Assembly (NCBI GenBank): GCA_029262115.1
Contig: JAJCZZ010000016.1
Coordinates: forward strand, 93,260 to 157,259
DNA: 64,000 nucleotides
Direction: 5' to 3'
Origin: Gemmatimonadota bacterium
GTDB lineage: Bacteria; Gemmatimonadota; Gemmatimonadetes; Longimicrobiales; Gaopeijiaceae
Part shown: one piece after another, positions 18,462 to 27,259 of the stretch
Layout of the letters: every line of letters begins with the position of its first letter
Position numbering within the stretch: position 1 is the stretch's first letter
Program-made: the position numbers and the translations under genes
The notes under the pieces: generated by a model
Database searches by the model: none
What the model saw: only the letters and a program-made list of their open reading frames with translations
Told to the model about the DNA's origin: nothing

Positions 18462-19322
18462 ATGTTCTCCTCCTCCCGTGGCTTGGACTCGTTCGATCAG
18501 TATCTCCAGGACGTGGAGAAGTACCCACTGATCCAGGATCCTCAAGAGGAGCGCGCCCTCGCTCGACGGGCACGGGAGGGTGACAAAGAGGCCGCGGAAC
18601 GGCTCGTCACGGCCAACCTCCGCTTCGTTATCTCCTATGTGAAGAAGTATCAGGGGCGTGGTCTGGGGCTGGCCGAGCTGGTGTGCATCGGGAACGAGGG
18701 GCTGCTCAAGGCGGTCAAGAAGTTTGATCCAGAGAAGGGCGTGAAATTCATCTCGTACGCCGTTTGGTGGATCCGGCAGACGGTACTGCAGGCCCTGGCC
18801 GAACAGACGCGGTCCGTGCGGATCCCTCTGAATCAGAATTCGAACCTCGCGCGCCTCTCCCGCACCGATACTCAGCTCACGCAGAGCTTGGGCCGATCTC
18901 CGACCGATCAGGAGATCGCCGAGGAGATGGGGGAACCGCTCGACACCATTCGAGCGCTTCGCCGCGTGGCCGCCTCCGAGTTGAGCCTGGACGCCCCGAT
19001 CGACCGGAGCGACCGAGATAGTTCCAGCTTCGGTGAGCGCTTCGCGGGCGCCGAGGGCTCCGACATCGAGGAGGATGTCGAGTCGATCGCCCGCCGGGAC
19101 TTCCTCGAGCACATGTTCGAGACGTACCTGACCGAGCGGGAACGGAAGATTCTCTATCTGTACTACGGCCTCGACGACGGTGAGGAGCGGACTCTGGAGG
19201 AAATCGGCTCACTTCTCGGCGTCACGCGCGAGCGCATTCGTCAGATCCGGAACCGAGCGTTCGAGAAGTTGCGGGAGAGCCCGCATGGCGACTCCCTGTC
19301 CGGGTTCTGGGCTCCGAACTGA
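18462..19322 (+). CDS. RNA polymerase sigma factor, RpoD/RpoS family (no region 1.1)
   Basis: 286 residues. Region 1.2 is DSFDQYLQDVEKYPLI, region 2 contains NLRFVISYVKKYQGRGL and YAVWWIRQTVLQALAEQ (the -10 melting and recognition helices), region 3 has RSPTDQEIAEEMG, and region 4 ends with GVTRERIRQIRNRAFEKLR. All primary-sigma DNA-binding residues appear present, but the protein lacks the acidic region 1.1 of canonical RpoD. Such short primary-like sigmas serve as the main or stationary-phase sigma. A strong intrinsic terminator follows, so it is probably monocistronic. Confidence 0.93.
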   Translation: MFSSSRGLDSFDQYLQDVEKYPLIQDPQEERALARRAREGDKEAAERLVTANLRFVISYVKKYQGRGLGLAELVCIGNEGLLKAVKKFDPEKGVKFISYAVWWIRQTVLQALAEQTRSVRIPLNQNSNLARLSRTDTQLTQSLGRSPTDQEIAEEMGEPLDTIRALRRVAASELSLDAPIDRSDRDSSSFGERFAGAEGSDIEEDVESIARRDFLEHMFETYLTERERKILYLYYGLDDGEERTLEEIGSLLGVTRERIRQIRNRAFEKLRESPHGDSLSGFWAPN

Positions 19323-19366
19323 CCGAGCGCCGCCCACGGATCCCGGCCGTACCCCGGCCAATCGGG

Positions 19367-19408
19367 CACGAGGCCCGGTCTGCTAGCAGGCCGGGCCTCG
19401 TGGCTTTT
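19367..19408 (+). terminator. Rho-independent terminator after the sigma factor gene
   Basis: CACGAGGCCCGG (19367-19378) pairs perfectly with CCGGGCCTCGTG (19391-19402). The 12-base centre itself contains the palindrome CTGCTAGCAG, so the element is almost fully self-complementary over 36 bases. It is followed by GCTTTTCC, a short T tract. It sits 45 bases after the sigma stop and about 60 before the next gene. Confidence 0.88.
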
Positions 19409-19470
19409 CCGGGAACCGCCCGATCGGGGACAGCGTACCAGACTGCTCCCCATCCCATTCCGGAAGCCCG

Positions 19471-21573
19471 GTGAGAGTGTACCCGACCTGCCCTCGATTC
19501 CCTGGCGCGATCCTCCATGCACTCGTGGTGTCGGCCCTGCTCGCCGTGCCCGGTGCAGGGGTCGGGGCGGCGGCGCTGTCCGCGCAGGACAGCGGGTGGA
19601 ACTCGAGCCGCGTGTTGGGCCTCGTGGAAGGCGCGAGGGACCGACGCGCCGTAACGGCGGTCGACTCCACGTTCCAGTCCTACAAGGCGGACGCCCGCGG
19701 CTTCGTCTACTTCTTCATCGACCGGCCCGACTCCGATGAACGGACTCTGGTCAAGGCCGATCAGGTGGCGCTGGAGGTCTACTGGAAAGCGCCCGACAAG
19801 ACACGCCAGCGGATCGTCGGCCTGCGGGACCGGAAAGTGCTCCCCACCAACATCCGGTATCACCTCGATCATCTGACGGTCGTCCAGGACGACTTCGGCG
19901 ACTGGATCCGGATGGGCGATGGCGACGAGGTGGAGAGGGTCCTTCACCCTGCGGGGCCCGACAGCAACCTCATGTACGACTACCTGCTGGCGGACTCGCT
20001 CACCCTCCGGTACGGCGGCGCGGGCGACGAGGTCCGGGTCTACGAGGTACGGGTGCGCCCGAAGACGCCTGAGCTGCCGGGCTTCGTCGGCTCGATGTTC
20101 CTGGACCGGGACCGGTCGGCCATCGTGCGGATGAACTTCACATTCACGCCGGCGTCCTACGTCGACCCGTACCTCGACTACATCCGCGTGTCCCTCGACA
20201 ACTCGCTGTGGGACGGACGCTTCTGGCTCCCCTATCGGCAGGAGGCAGAGATCCGCAGGGAGATGCCGAATCTGGATTTCCTCGCGGGGAGCATCATCCG
20301 GGGACGTTTCGAGATCCGGGGATACGAGTTCAACCTGCCCCTCGGGGACCCCTTCTTCCTGACGCGCGTCAGCACCGTCTCGCAGGCGAACCGACAGGCG
20401 TTCCCGTTCGAGCGCGGCCTGCTCGACGACCTGGATGAGGAGGGACTCGCGCCCAGCGAGTCGCTGAAGGACATCCAAGTCCAGGCTCGGGAGATCGTGG
20501 CCGGGCGGGCGCTCTCGGGACTTCCTGGGACGCGCTTCACCGCGGGCACGTTCTCGGACTGGCTTCGTTACAACCGCGTGGAAGACCTCTTCGTCGGCGT
20601 GGGCGCTCAGGTACGAACGGGGCGAGTCGGGCTGCTCCAGGGCACCGGGGGATACTCGTTCGGGCGGAAGGCGCTGTCGGGCGCACTCGAGTTCGCGCCG
20701 GGAGAACACCCGGCACCTGGGTCGGTCCGGCTATTCTGGGACGAGATCCGCGACCGCGGCGCCGTTCCCGGCTCGACTCTACTGGAGAACAGCTTCGAGG
20801 CCGGAATTGGCGAGATGGACTACCTGGACCCGTGGTTCGCGCGGGGCGTCTCGCTTCGAGCGAGGCCGTTCGACGCCGCGACGGGGCCGACTTTCACGCT
20901 CGGGGTCGAACGCCATCGCTCGGCAGTCGACGTGGTGGATGGACGTCTGCGCCCTGTGGCCCTGATCGAAGAGGGCGTCATGAGTTCGCTCGGAGTGTCG
21001 GTCCCCTTCCGATCCGCGCACACCCACGGAGACGTCGCACTCACGGCCTCACGGTTCCGTTCGAGGGCCCTCCTGGCCGCGACAGGCGGATGGAGTTGGG
21101 AGACCACGCCCCACCGGGCGGGTCAGGCCGCAACAGTGGATGTTCTCGGCGGCGCGGTGTTCGGGGACGCACCGGTGCAGTCGCACTACTATCTGGGCGG
21201 TCGGTCGACCCTGCCGGGTATCCCGTATCGCAGCATGGTCGGTACGGCCTTCGGACTGATCGCAACGAGCGGCACGGTTCCGATCCGCGCCCCGTGGGTG
21301 GGCGTGCGGGCTCTCGCGAGTGTCGGGGTCGTGGGCGGCGGGGACGCCCCGCCCGTACCCCGCCCAAGCGACCCCTTCGTCGATCAACAGGAAGCCGCAT
21401 CGGATCCGAAGCTCTCCGACCCCGACGATACCGTGACCGCGCGCGCCACCGCGGGCCTCGGCGTCTCCCTCTTCTGGGACGTGCTGCGTATCGACCGGTT
21501 GCGCGGGATCGGCCCGGAGGGGAGTTGGGAATGGGTGGTGTCGATTTCACCCCGGTTCATGCGCTGGTTCTGA
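19471..21573 (+). CDS. Outer-membrane surface-antigen-like beta-barrel protein
   Basis: 700 residues starting GTG. The signal peptide (ILHALVVSALLAVPGAG, then ALSAQD) is clear. The N-terminal ~270 residues form a beta-rich soluble domain (YFFIDRPDSDERTLVKADQ, VEVYWKAP-like strands, WDGRFWLPYRQEAEIRREM), and the rest looks like a barrel with a surface-antigen segment (GAVFGDAPVQSHYYLGGRSTL). The C-terminal residue is Phe (SPRFMRWF), the usual BAM recognition signature of outer-membrane proteins. Preceded by the sigma terminator, so it has its own promoter. Function unknown. Confidence 0.72.
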   Translation: MRVYPTCPRFPGAILHALVVSALLAVPGAGVGAAALSAQDSGWNSSRVLGLVEGARDRRAVTAVDSTFQSYKADARGFVYFFIDRPDSDERTLVKADQVALEVYWKAPDKTRQRIVGLRDRKVLPTNIRYHLDHLTVVQDDFGDWIRMGDGDEVERVLHPAGPDSNLMYDYLLADSLTLRYGGAGDEVRVYEVRVRPKTPELPGFVGSMFLDRDRSAIVRMNFTFTPASYVDPYLDYIRVSLDNSLWDGRFWLPYRQEAEIRREMPNLDFLAGSIIRGRFEIRGYEFNLPLGDPFFLTRVSTVSQANRQAFPFERGLLDDLDEEGLAPSESLKDIQVQAREIVAGRALSGLPGTRFTAGTFSDWLRYNRVEDLFVGVGAQVRTGRVGLLQGTGGYSFGRKALSGALEFAPGEHPAPGSVRLFWDEIRDRGAVPGSTLLENSFEAGIGEMDYLDPWFARGVSLRARPFDAATGPTFTLGVERHRSAVDVVDGRLRPVALIEEGVMSSLGVSVPFRSAHTHGDVALTASRFRSRALLAATGGWSWETTPHRAGQAATVDVLGGAVFGDAPVQSHYYLGGRSTLPGIPYRSMVGTAFGLIATSGTVPIRAPWVGVRALASVGVVGGGDAPPVPRPSDPFVDQQEAASDPKLSDPDDTVTARATAGLGVSLFWDVLRIDRLRGIGPEGSWEWVVSISPRFMRWF

Positions 21574-21605
21574 GGTCGCCGAGCGACTTCCCACCCTCGC
21601 CTACC

Positions 21606-21710
21606 CTCCGGTCCGACCCATGCGCGAGGTCCAAACCGCTCTCCCGGTCCGACCCCTACCTCCGGTTCGACCTCAACCTCCGGTTCGACCTCAACCTCCG
21701 GTCCGACATG
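21606..21710. repeat. Short direct repeats between the barrel gene and ssb
   Basis: TCCGGTTCGACCTCAACC occurs twice in tandem (21661-21678 and 21679-21696), flanked by diverged copies beginning TCCGGTCCGAC at 21606 and 21697 and a related one near 21643. They lie in the 172-base gap between two convergent genes and have no hairpin/T-tract character. Confidence 0.75.
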
Positions 21711-21745
21711 CGCCCGGCGGCCGCGAGCGACCGCCGGACCCACGC

Positions 21746-22099
21746 TCAAGCCGCGTCCTCGACCACCTCGTCGGCACGCCGTGCCGAGAGTAGTACCACC
21801 TCGGTCCCGATGACCTCGGCCGTCGGGATGCTGACGCCGTCCCGCTCGTAGGCATCGTAGGCGACCCGCCCCTCCACGTAGAGACGATCGCCGGCGTGGA
21901 GATAGTCCTCGACGAACTGGGCCAGCTTGTTCCAGACCGTGATCCTGTGCCAATCCGTACGCTCGTTTCCCTCCGCGTCCGGCCGCCTGTTGGTCGCGAG
22001 GGAGAAGTGGGCCACCTTCGTCCCGTTCTTGGTCTCCTGGATGTCAGGGTCCCGGCCCACGTTCCCCACCAGAATCATCTTGTTCACCGAACGGCTCAT
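21746..22099 (-). CDS. ssb: Single-stranded DNA-binding protein, short form
   Basis: 117 residues comprising one OB fold: VNKMILVGNVGRDPDIQE, VAHFSLATNRR, RTDWHRITVWNKLAQFVED, HAGDRLYVEGRVAYDAYE. This is the bacterial SSB core that coats single-stranded DNA in replication and repair. The protein stops right after the fold with RRADEVVEDAA. The glycine-rich linker and acidic DDIPF-type tip used to recruit partner proteins are absent. It may be an accessory SSB, or partner recruitment may work through another tail. Confidence 0.93.
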   Translation of the reverse strand: MSRSVNKMILVGNVGRDPDIQETKNGTKVAHFSLATNRRPDAEGNERTDWHRITVWNKLAQFVEDYLHAGDRLYVEGRVAYDAYERDGVSIPTAEVIGTEVVLLSARRADEVVEDAA

Positions 22100-22222
22100 G
22101 CGTTTCCTCCGGTCCGTGTGTGGTAGCTCGGCGCCTCATCACCGATGTGGACTACAGAGATGCATGGCCGTCAGGGGCCTGCATATGGCCGGATGCGCCC
22201 ACGGCCCGCATGGCGCGTTCGA

Positions 22223-23047
22223 CTACTGTCCACCACCGTCGACGAAGCTGTCGGTGAGGGTCCGGTCCCGACCCAGGAACACGGAGGGCGAACAGCCGGC
22301 CAGCCGCTTGAACTCACGGGTGAAGTGGGCGTGGTCGTAATAGCCGGCCTGGAGACCGATCCGACCCAACTCGAGCGTCGGGTCGGAGAGCAGACGCCCC
22401 AGCGCGGATTGCAGCCTGAGAATTCGCGAGAGAACCGTCGGTGCAAGGCCCACGTCGTGCCGCATCGTCCGCCCCACCGTCCTTTCGCTCACGTGCAGCC
22501 GCGCAGCCAGACCACGCACCGAGATCCTCCCTCCGGACGCCCGGATCTCCGCCACGATACGGCGGGCCAACGACGAGTTCCCGACATCCCCGAGGTGCCC
22601 CTTGGAGCGGAGGAACTCGTAGACCTCGACCGGCCACTCCGCCGGCGACAGCAGCGCGAGTCGGTCCTGCAGATCACTGAGCCAGGAGATACCGAGGTCG
22701 GAGGTCCCGATCTCCTCGTCGGTGAAATCCGACATCGGCGTCCGGAGAAGGGAGGCGCCGCCCCAGGGGAGGAGTCGAATGCCCACGAGTCGGATTGCGC
22801 CCGACGGACGGATGACCCACGGGCGCGTGATCTGCCCGACGAACATGGCGGTCGGCTGTACGATCTCCCCCTCGTCCGCGCAGGATCGGATGAACGGGTC
22901 GGAGAGGTTGAGAATCACCTCGGGGCAGCCGTCGGGGATGATCGGCTGTGCGTCACCAGCACCGCCGTCGTCACCCCACAGGGCCCACACGCATTGGATC
23001 ATATGGGCCAGATCGCGCGGAGGGGCCCACTCGCGATACTCGTTCAC
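22223..23047 (-). CDS. AraC-family transcriptional regulator
   Basis: 274 residues from a GTG start. The N-terminal ~170 residues match the DUF6597-type sensor domain (PDGCPEVILNLSDPF, GQITRPWVIRPSGAI, GIRLLPWGGASLL). The C-terminal ~100 residues carry two helix-turn-helices: VRGLAARLHVSERTVGR and DLGRIGLQAGYYDHAHFTREFKRLAGCSPSVF-like elements. It is divergent from the DUF6265 gene, separated by the 9-bp minisatellite, and may control that gene. Confidence 0.9.
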   Translation of the reverse strand: MNEYREWAPPRDLAHMIQCVWALWGDDGGAGDAQPIIPDGCPEVILNLSDPFIRSCADEGEIVQPTAMFVGQITRPWVIRPSGAIRLVGIRLLPWGGASLLRTPMSDFTDEEIGTSDLGISWLSDLQDRLALLSPAEWPVEVYEFLRSKGHLGDVGNSSLARRIVAEIRASGGRISVRGLAARLHVSERTVGRTMRHDVGLAPTVLSRILRLQSALGRLLSDPTLELGRIGLQAGYYDHAHFTREFKRLAGCSPSVFLGRDRTLTDSFVDGGGQ

Positions 23048-23111
23048 GTCACTGATTTCGTGGCGGATTCATACAAGCGCACCTCACTCCTGCGGCCCAT
23101 GTTGGGTAAGC

Positions 23112-23188
23112 GACACTCCCGACACTCCCGACACTCCCGACACTCCCGACACTCCCGACACTCCCGACACTCCCGACACTCCCGACAC
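23112..23188. repeat. 9-bp minisatellite, eight perfect copies
   Basis: GACACTCCC is repeated head-to-tail eight times without error from 23112 to 23183, followed by a partial copy (GACAC). It fills the space just upstream of the DUF6265 gene start (23200) and the divergent AraC gene start (23047), so copy-number change would alter promoter spacing. Confidence 0.97.
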
Positions 23189-23199
23189 CTACGAGTCTC

Positions 23200-23688
23200 A
23201 TGACCAAAATTGCACTCCTCGCGGCCGCGCTGACAATGTCCGCGACCGCCGCATGCGCTCAAACCCCACCTCCGCAAACGGCGGGAAATCCGATGGATGC
23301 GGTCGCCTTCATGACCGGGTGCTGGAGCCAGTCCGGGCAGGGGCTGCGGGAGCACTTCTCGCCGGTGGCGGCCAACATGATGACGGGCTTCTCACAGTTC
23401 TGGCGGGGCGAAGCGATCGTCGACTGGGAGTTCCATCGAGTGGACGTGACGCCGGACGGACCGGCGCTCACCCCACATCCCCGGGGGATCGCGTCGGTCC
23501 AGTTCCTTCCCGTGGCCATCGAGTCGAACAAGATCGTGTGGCAGAACCTCGAACACGACTTCCCCCAGCGCATCATCTACCACCGCAGCGCCCCCGACAC
23601 CCTGGTCGCGCGGACCGAGGGCGGCGAGGGGGAGGCCGCCCGCTCGATGGAGTGGAAGATGGCGCGGGTGGACTGCTCGTCACGGTAG
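23200..23688 (+). CDS. DUF6265-family exported protein
   Basis: 162 residues. The signal MTKIALLAAALTMSATAAC could be cleaved by signal peptidase I or carry a lipid on Cys19. The mature part has the family pattern FMTGCWSQSGQGLREHF, then SNKIVWQNLEHDFPQRIIYHR and a C-terminal MARVDC. DUF6265 proteins are lipocalin-like beta proteins of unknown function, frequent in Gemmatimonadota and Bacteroidota. Divergent from an AraC regulator. Confidence 0.85.
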   Translation: MTKIALLAAALTMSATAACAQTPPPQTAGNPMDAVAFMTGCWSQSGQGLREHFSPVAANMMTGFSQFWRGEAIVDWEFHRVDVTPDGPALTPHPRGIASVQFLPVAIESNKIVWQNLEHDFPQRIIYHRSAPDTLVARTEGGEGEAARSMEWKMARVDCSSR

Positions 23689-23719
23689 AGGACCGAGCCG
23701 CCTCGGCAACCCGCCGGTA

Positions 23720-23737
23720 GCGCGAGAACTCTCGCGC
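23720..23737. terminator. Candidate hairpin between convergent DUF6265 and polA genes
   Basis: GCGCGAGA (23720-23727) and TCTCGCGC (23730-23737) form a nearly perfect inverted repeat midway in the 62-base gap between two convergent genes. No T tract follows on either strand, so a bidirectional terminator is only a possibility. Confidence 0.4.
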
Positions 23738-23750
23738 ACCCTCGTTCGGG

Positions 23751-26534
23751 TCACCCGCCCTTGCATTCGTACCAGTTCGGACCGACACCCCATTCGGCCA
23801 CGAGCGGCACGTCGAGGTCCATCGCGCCTTCCATACGGTCGACCACCATATCCCGGACTGCGTCCACATCCGCCTCGGCCACCTCGAATAGTAATTCGTC
23901 GTGGACCTGCAGGAGCATACGAGCCTCGACGTCCATCTCCGACAGGCCCCCCGCCACCGCGATCATGGCCACTTTGATCATGTCCGCCGCCGTGCCCTGG
24001 ATCGGAGTGTTCTGAGCGACCCGCTCTCCGAACTGGCGCACGCTCCAGTTCCGCGCCCGCAATTCGGGGACGTACCGTCTGCGCCCCATGAGCGTCTCGA
24101 CGTATCCGCACTCCTTGGCCTTGAGGACCTGCTCGTCGAGGTACCGCCGGACGCCCGCGAACCGCTCGAAGTACGTCTCGATGAACTGCTTGGCCTGCTC
24201 GCGCGTGGTTCCGAGTTGACGGGCGAGGCTGAACGGGCCCTGCCCGTACAGGGTGGCGAAGTTCACCGTCTTGGCCTGGCCCCGCATACCCGCGCTGACG
24301 TCCTCGACCGGTACGTCGAAGATGACGGACGCGGTCTGCTTGTGGACATCCACACCCGTCGTGAAAGCGGTAACGAACGCATCGTCGCCCGAGAAGTGGG
24401 CGAGAATGCGGAGCTCGATCTGCGAGTAGTCGACAGCGAGGAACAAGGTACCCGGCGCCGCCACGAAGCCCTTTCGGATCTGTCTGCCGAGATCCGTCCG
24501 GATCGGAATGTTCTGAAGATTCGGGTCGCTGCTGGACAGCCGCCCCGTCGCCGCAACCGCCTGGTTGAAGCTGGTGTGGATACGCCCCGTTTCCGGGTTC
24601 ACCAACTGGGGCAGCGCTTCCACGTACGTGCTCCGCAACTTCTCCAGCTCGCGATACTCCATGAGAAGGCGAGGAATCTCATGCCCGTCCGCCGCCAGTT
24701 CCTCGAGAACCGAGGCGTCCGTGGACGGCCCCGTCTTGGTCCGCTTCAGGACCGGAAGATCCAGCTTTTCGAACAGGATCTGCCGGAGCTGCGGCGTCGA
24801 GTTCAGGTTGAACTCCGAGCCGGCCACCTTGAAGATCTCTTCCTGAATGAGGTCCAGCTCCCTCTTGAGCTTGGCCCGCATGGTCCGGAAGAATTCGTCG
24901 TCGATCTTGATGCCGGCCAACTCCATATCCGTAAGGACCGGCACCAACGGCATCTCCAGATCGGCCAACAACGGACGGAGACCTTCCTCGTCCAATTCCG
25001 TCTCGAAACGATCCGCCACCCTCAGCGCGAGGTCGGCGCGTTCGCAGAGGTAGTCCCGCGCCCTCTCCACCGGCAGTTCCGGAAAGGGAACCCGCTTCCT
25101 TCCGGTACCCACCGCGTCGCTGAGGGCCATGACCCGGCGGGCCAACAGCTCGAGCGCGAGGAACGGGAGGTCGTGAGCCCTCCGCCCGGGGTCAAGGACG
25201 TAACTTGCGATTGCGGTGTCGAGCGACATACCCTCCAGACCGACACCCGCTCTGGAAAGACACAGCGCAGCTCGCTTGAGATCAGGACCGACCTTCGCAA
25301 CGGAAGGATCTTCGAGGACCGCCTTCAGCGCGTGCATGCTCCGGCTGCCCAACGGAGGGAGGTTCGACACTTCCCCGGCACCGTCCTCTCCTTCGAACGT
25401 CAGCTCGAACGGCTGGAGGTGACCGAACGGCAGGTACCACGCCTCCCCGTTGGAACTCGCGAACGAGACGCCCACGAGGGTCCCCCTCAAGGGATCCGGG
25501 TCCGAGCACTCGGCTTCAATCGAAAAGCGTCCGGCGGATCGCAACGCCTCGACGAGGGCGGCGACATCCTGGGCCCGATCCAGCGTCCGGTACAAGAGGT
25601 CGCCGCGCTCCTCCTCTTCCTCCTTCGCCTGACCCGCGGCAGCTTCGGTGAACTGCTCGGCGAGGCGCCGGAACTCCAGGTCGACGAAGACCTGGCGCAG
25701 CTTGTCCGGATCGGGTTCCCGCACGCGCAGGGCTTCGAGATCGAGCGGAACGTCCAGGTCCGTCATGATCGTCACCAGACGTCGTGACAGACGAACGTTG
25801 TCGGCGTTCTCGACGAGCGAGTTGGACGCGCGCTTCGGCTTCACCCGGGGCGCGTCCGCCAGCATGCTCTCGAGATCCGGGTACTTCTCGATGAGCGCCA
25901 CCGCGGTCTTCGGACCGATGCCCGCCGCGCCCGGCACATTGTCCGAGGAGTCGCCGACGAGCGCCAGATAGTCGGCGACTCTGCCGGGCGGGATTCCGAA
26001 CTTCTCGTGCGCGTTCTCTTCGGTCACCCATTCCGCCGCCACCCCCGTCGCGCCTCCGCGCCCCGGGTTCATCAGGTGGATGCCGGGTTGGACCAGTTGA
26101 TAGAAATCCTTGTCGCCCGACACGATGACCGCCTCGAGGTCACGGTCCCGAGCCTGGACCGCCAGTGTCCCGATGACGTCATCGGCTTCGTATCCGGCCA
26201 ACTCGACAACGGGATCCCGAAAGCCCTCCACAATGTCGCGGATCCGCGACAGACTCGCGGCCAGGTCGTCCGGCATTTTCTCCCGTGTCGCCTTGTACTC
26301 CGGGTACTCCTCCTCACGAAACGAATTGCCCGAGTCGAACACCACCGCCAGATAGTCCGGTTCGAACTTCTCACGGATGTCCATCAAGAACTGGGTGAAT
26401 CCGAAGGGAGCCGACGTGTTCTCGCCGCGCGAATTGGTCAGCGGCCGGTTGATGAACGCGAAGTAGGAACGGTAGATCAGCGCATAGGCATCCACGAGAA
26501 AGATGCGCGGTGCGCTCTTGGGCGGTATTTCCAA
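23751..26534 (-). CDS. polA: DNA polymerase I
   Basis: 927 residues. The N-terminal 5'-3' exonuclease begins PRIFLVDAYALIYRSYFAF and carries AVVFDSGNSFREEEYPEYKATR and YEADDVIGTLA. A central 3'-5' exonuclease-like domain follows; its motifs look degenerate (FSIEAECSDPDP where DxE would lie), so proofreading may be lost. The polymerase domain has motif A LAVDYSQIELRILAHFSGD, the O helix KTVNFATLYGQGPFSLARQ, and motif C MLLQVHDELLFEV. The frame is open upstream, but homology begins at about the TTG at 26534, which has no obvious ribosome binding site. Role: Okazaki fragment maturation and repair. Confidence 0.95.
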   Translation of the reverse strand: MEIPPKSAPRIFLVDAYALIYRSYFAFINRPLTNSRGENTSAPFGFTQFLMDIREKFEPDYLAVVFDSGNSFREEEYPEYKATREKMPDDLAASLSRIRDIVEGFRDPVVELAGYEADDVIGTLAVQARDRDLEAVIVSGDKDFYQLVQPGIHLMNPGRGGATGVAAEWVTEENAHEKFGIPPGRVADYLALVGDSSDNVPGAAGIGPKTAVALIEKYPDLESMLADAPRVKPKRASNSLVENADNVRLSRRLVTIMTDLDVPLDLEALRVREPDPDKLRQVFVDLEFRRLAEQFTEAAAGQAKEEEEERGDLLYRTLDRAQDVAALVEALRSAGRFSIEAECSDPDPLRGTLVGVSFASSNGEAWYLPFGHLQPFELTFEGEDGAGEVSNLPPLGSRSMHALKAVLEDPSVAKVGPDLKRAALCLSRAGVGLEGMSLDTAIASYVLDPGRRAHDLPFLALELLARRVMALSDAVGTGRKRVPFPELPVERARDYLCERADLALRVADRFETELDEEGLRPLLADLEMPLVPVLTDMELAGIKIDDEFFRTMRAKLKRELDLIQEEIFKVAGSEFNLNSTPQLRQILFEKLDLPVLKRTKTGPSTDASVLEELAADGHEIPRLLMEYRELEKLRSTYVEALPQLVNPETGRIHTSFNQAVAATGRLSSSDPNLQNIPIRTDLGRQIRKGFVAAPGTLFLAVDYSQIELRILAHFSGDDAFVTAFTTGVDVHKQTASVIFDVPVEDVSAGMRGQAKTVNFATLYGQGPFSLARQLGTTREQAKQFIETYFERFAGVRRYLDEQVLKAKECGYVETLMGRRRYVPELRARNWSVRQFGERVAQNTPIQGTAADMIKVAMIAVAGGLSEMDVEARMLLQVHDELLFEVAEADVDAVRDMVVDRMEGAMDLDVPLVAEWGVGPNWYECKGG

Positions 26535-26560
26535 GGAGAGGAATCGGCTCGAGAAAAAGG

Positions 26561-27187
26561 ATGATGGAGATGGAAGATATTGGGAGTGGTGCCCGCGCGG
26601 ACCAAAAGGGGGCAGATGGGACGGAGCTGAGAGCGGGGTCGTCCGAGCGGGAGATGCCCGCCGCGTCGCTGGCGGACGAGGACTACGGCTTCGTAGAGCG
26701 TCAGCTCGCGCTGGTCGGCGACCGCGACCCGCTCGACATCCTGCACCGGTCCCCCGGAGAAGCGGCCGCGCTGTTCGGACGCGCACGGCCGGACTTCCTG
26801 ACCCGCCCGTGGGCGCCCAGCAAGCGCTGGAGCCCTCTGGATATCCTCGCCCACATGTCGCTGACCGAGTGGGTGTTCGGGTACCGAACGAGGGCCGTGT
26901 TGTGCGATCCCGAGCCGGTGCTGCCCCCGGTCGCCCAGGAACATTGGGCGGATCGGTGCGGCGGCCAGATCGGCAGTGCCGCCGACCATCTTCAGGACTT
27001 CGCGGCGCTCCGCCGAGCGAATCTGCGCACCTGGTCGACGCTCACGCCGAACGAACTGGAGCGAACGGGATGGCACTCGGTCCTGGAGCGCTCCCTGAGC
27101 CTGGACTTCCTCCTACGACTACTGGCGGGCCACGACCTGAATCACCTGAATCAGCTTCACCAGGGCCTTCCACCGCGGAATCAATAG
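26561..27187 (+). CDS. DinB-family protein
   Basis: 208 residues, divergent from polA with about 26 bases between starts. The start is uncertain: ATG 26561, 26564 or 26570, the last with AAGGA eight bases upstream. The four-helix DinB/YfiT fold is indicated by SPLDILAHMSLTEWVFGYR and the C-terminal HDLNHLNQLHQGL, supplying the three histidines that bind a metal. Members are thiol-dependent S-transferases or uncharacterised damage-inducible proteins. The polA adjacency is suggestive only. Confidence 0.85.
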   Translation: MMEMEDIGSGARADQKGADGTELRAGSSEREMPAASLADEDYGFVERQLALVGDRDPLDILHRSPGEAAALFGRARPDFLTRPWAPSKRWSPLDILAHMSLTEWVFGYRTRAVLCDPEPVLPPVAQEHWADRCGGQIGSAADHLQDFAALRRANLRTWSTLTPNELERTGWHSVLERSLSLDFLLRLLAGHDLNHLNQLHQGLPPRNQ

Positions 27188-27259
27188 GGAAGCAGCGCGA
27201 GCCGGCACCAAGATGGAGGAACGCGGCCGCAGGAGAGCGGCGGCGCAAAGGCGGGCACA

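Noticed and set aside
21384..21953. Long minus-strand frame with a VEVEPEVEVEPE low-complexity stretch next to ssb
   Set aside because: It overlaps the real barrel gene end and ssb in another frame; the repeat peptide is only the translated 18-bp repeat, with no ribosome binding site or family pattern.
22145..23203. Plus-strand frame ending in many HSR repeats
   Set aside because: It is antisense to the AraC gene and the HSR repeats are just the 9-bp minisatellite read in frame.
23901..25787. 628-residue plus-strand frame inside polA
   Set aside because: Antisense shadow of DNA polymerase I; repetitive EVRL/RRE composition, no start signals.
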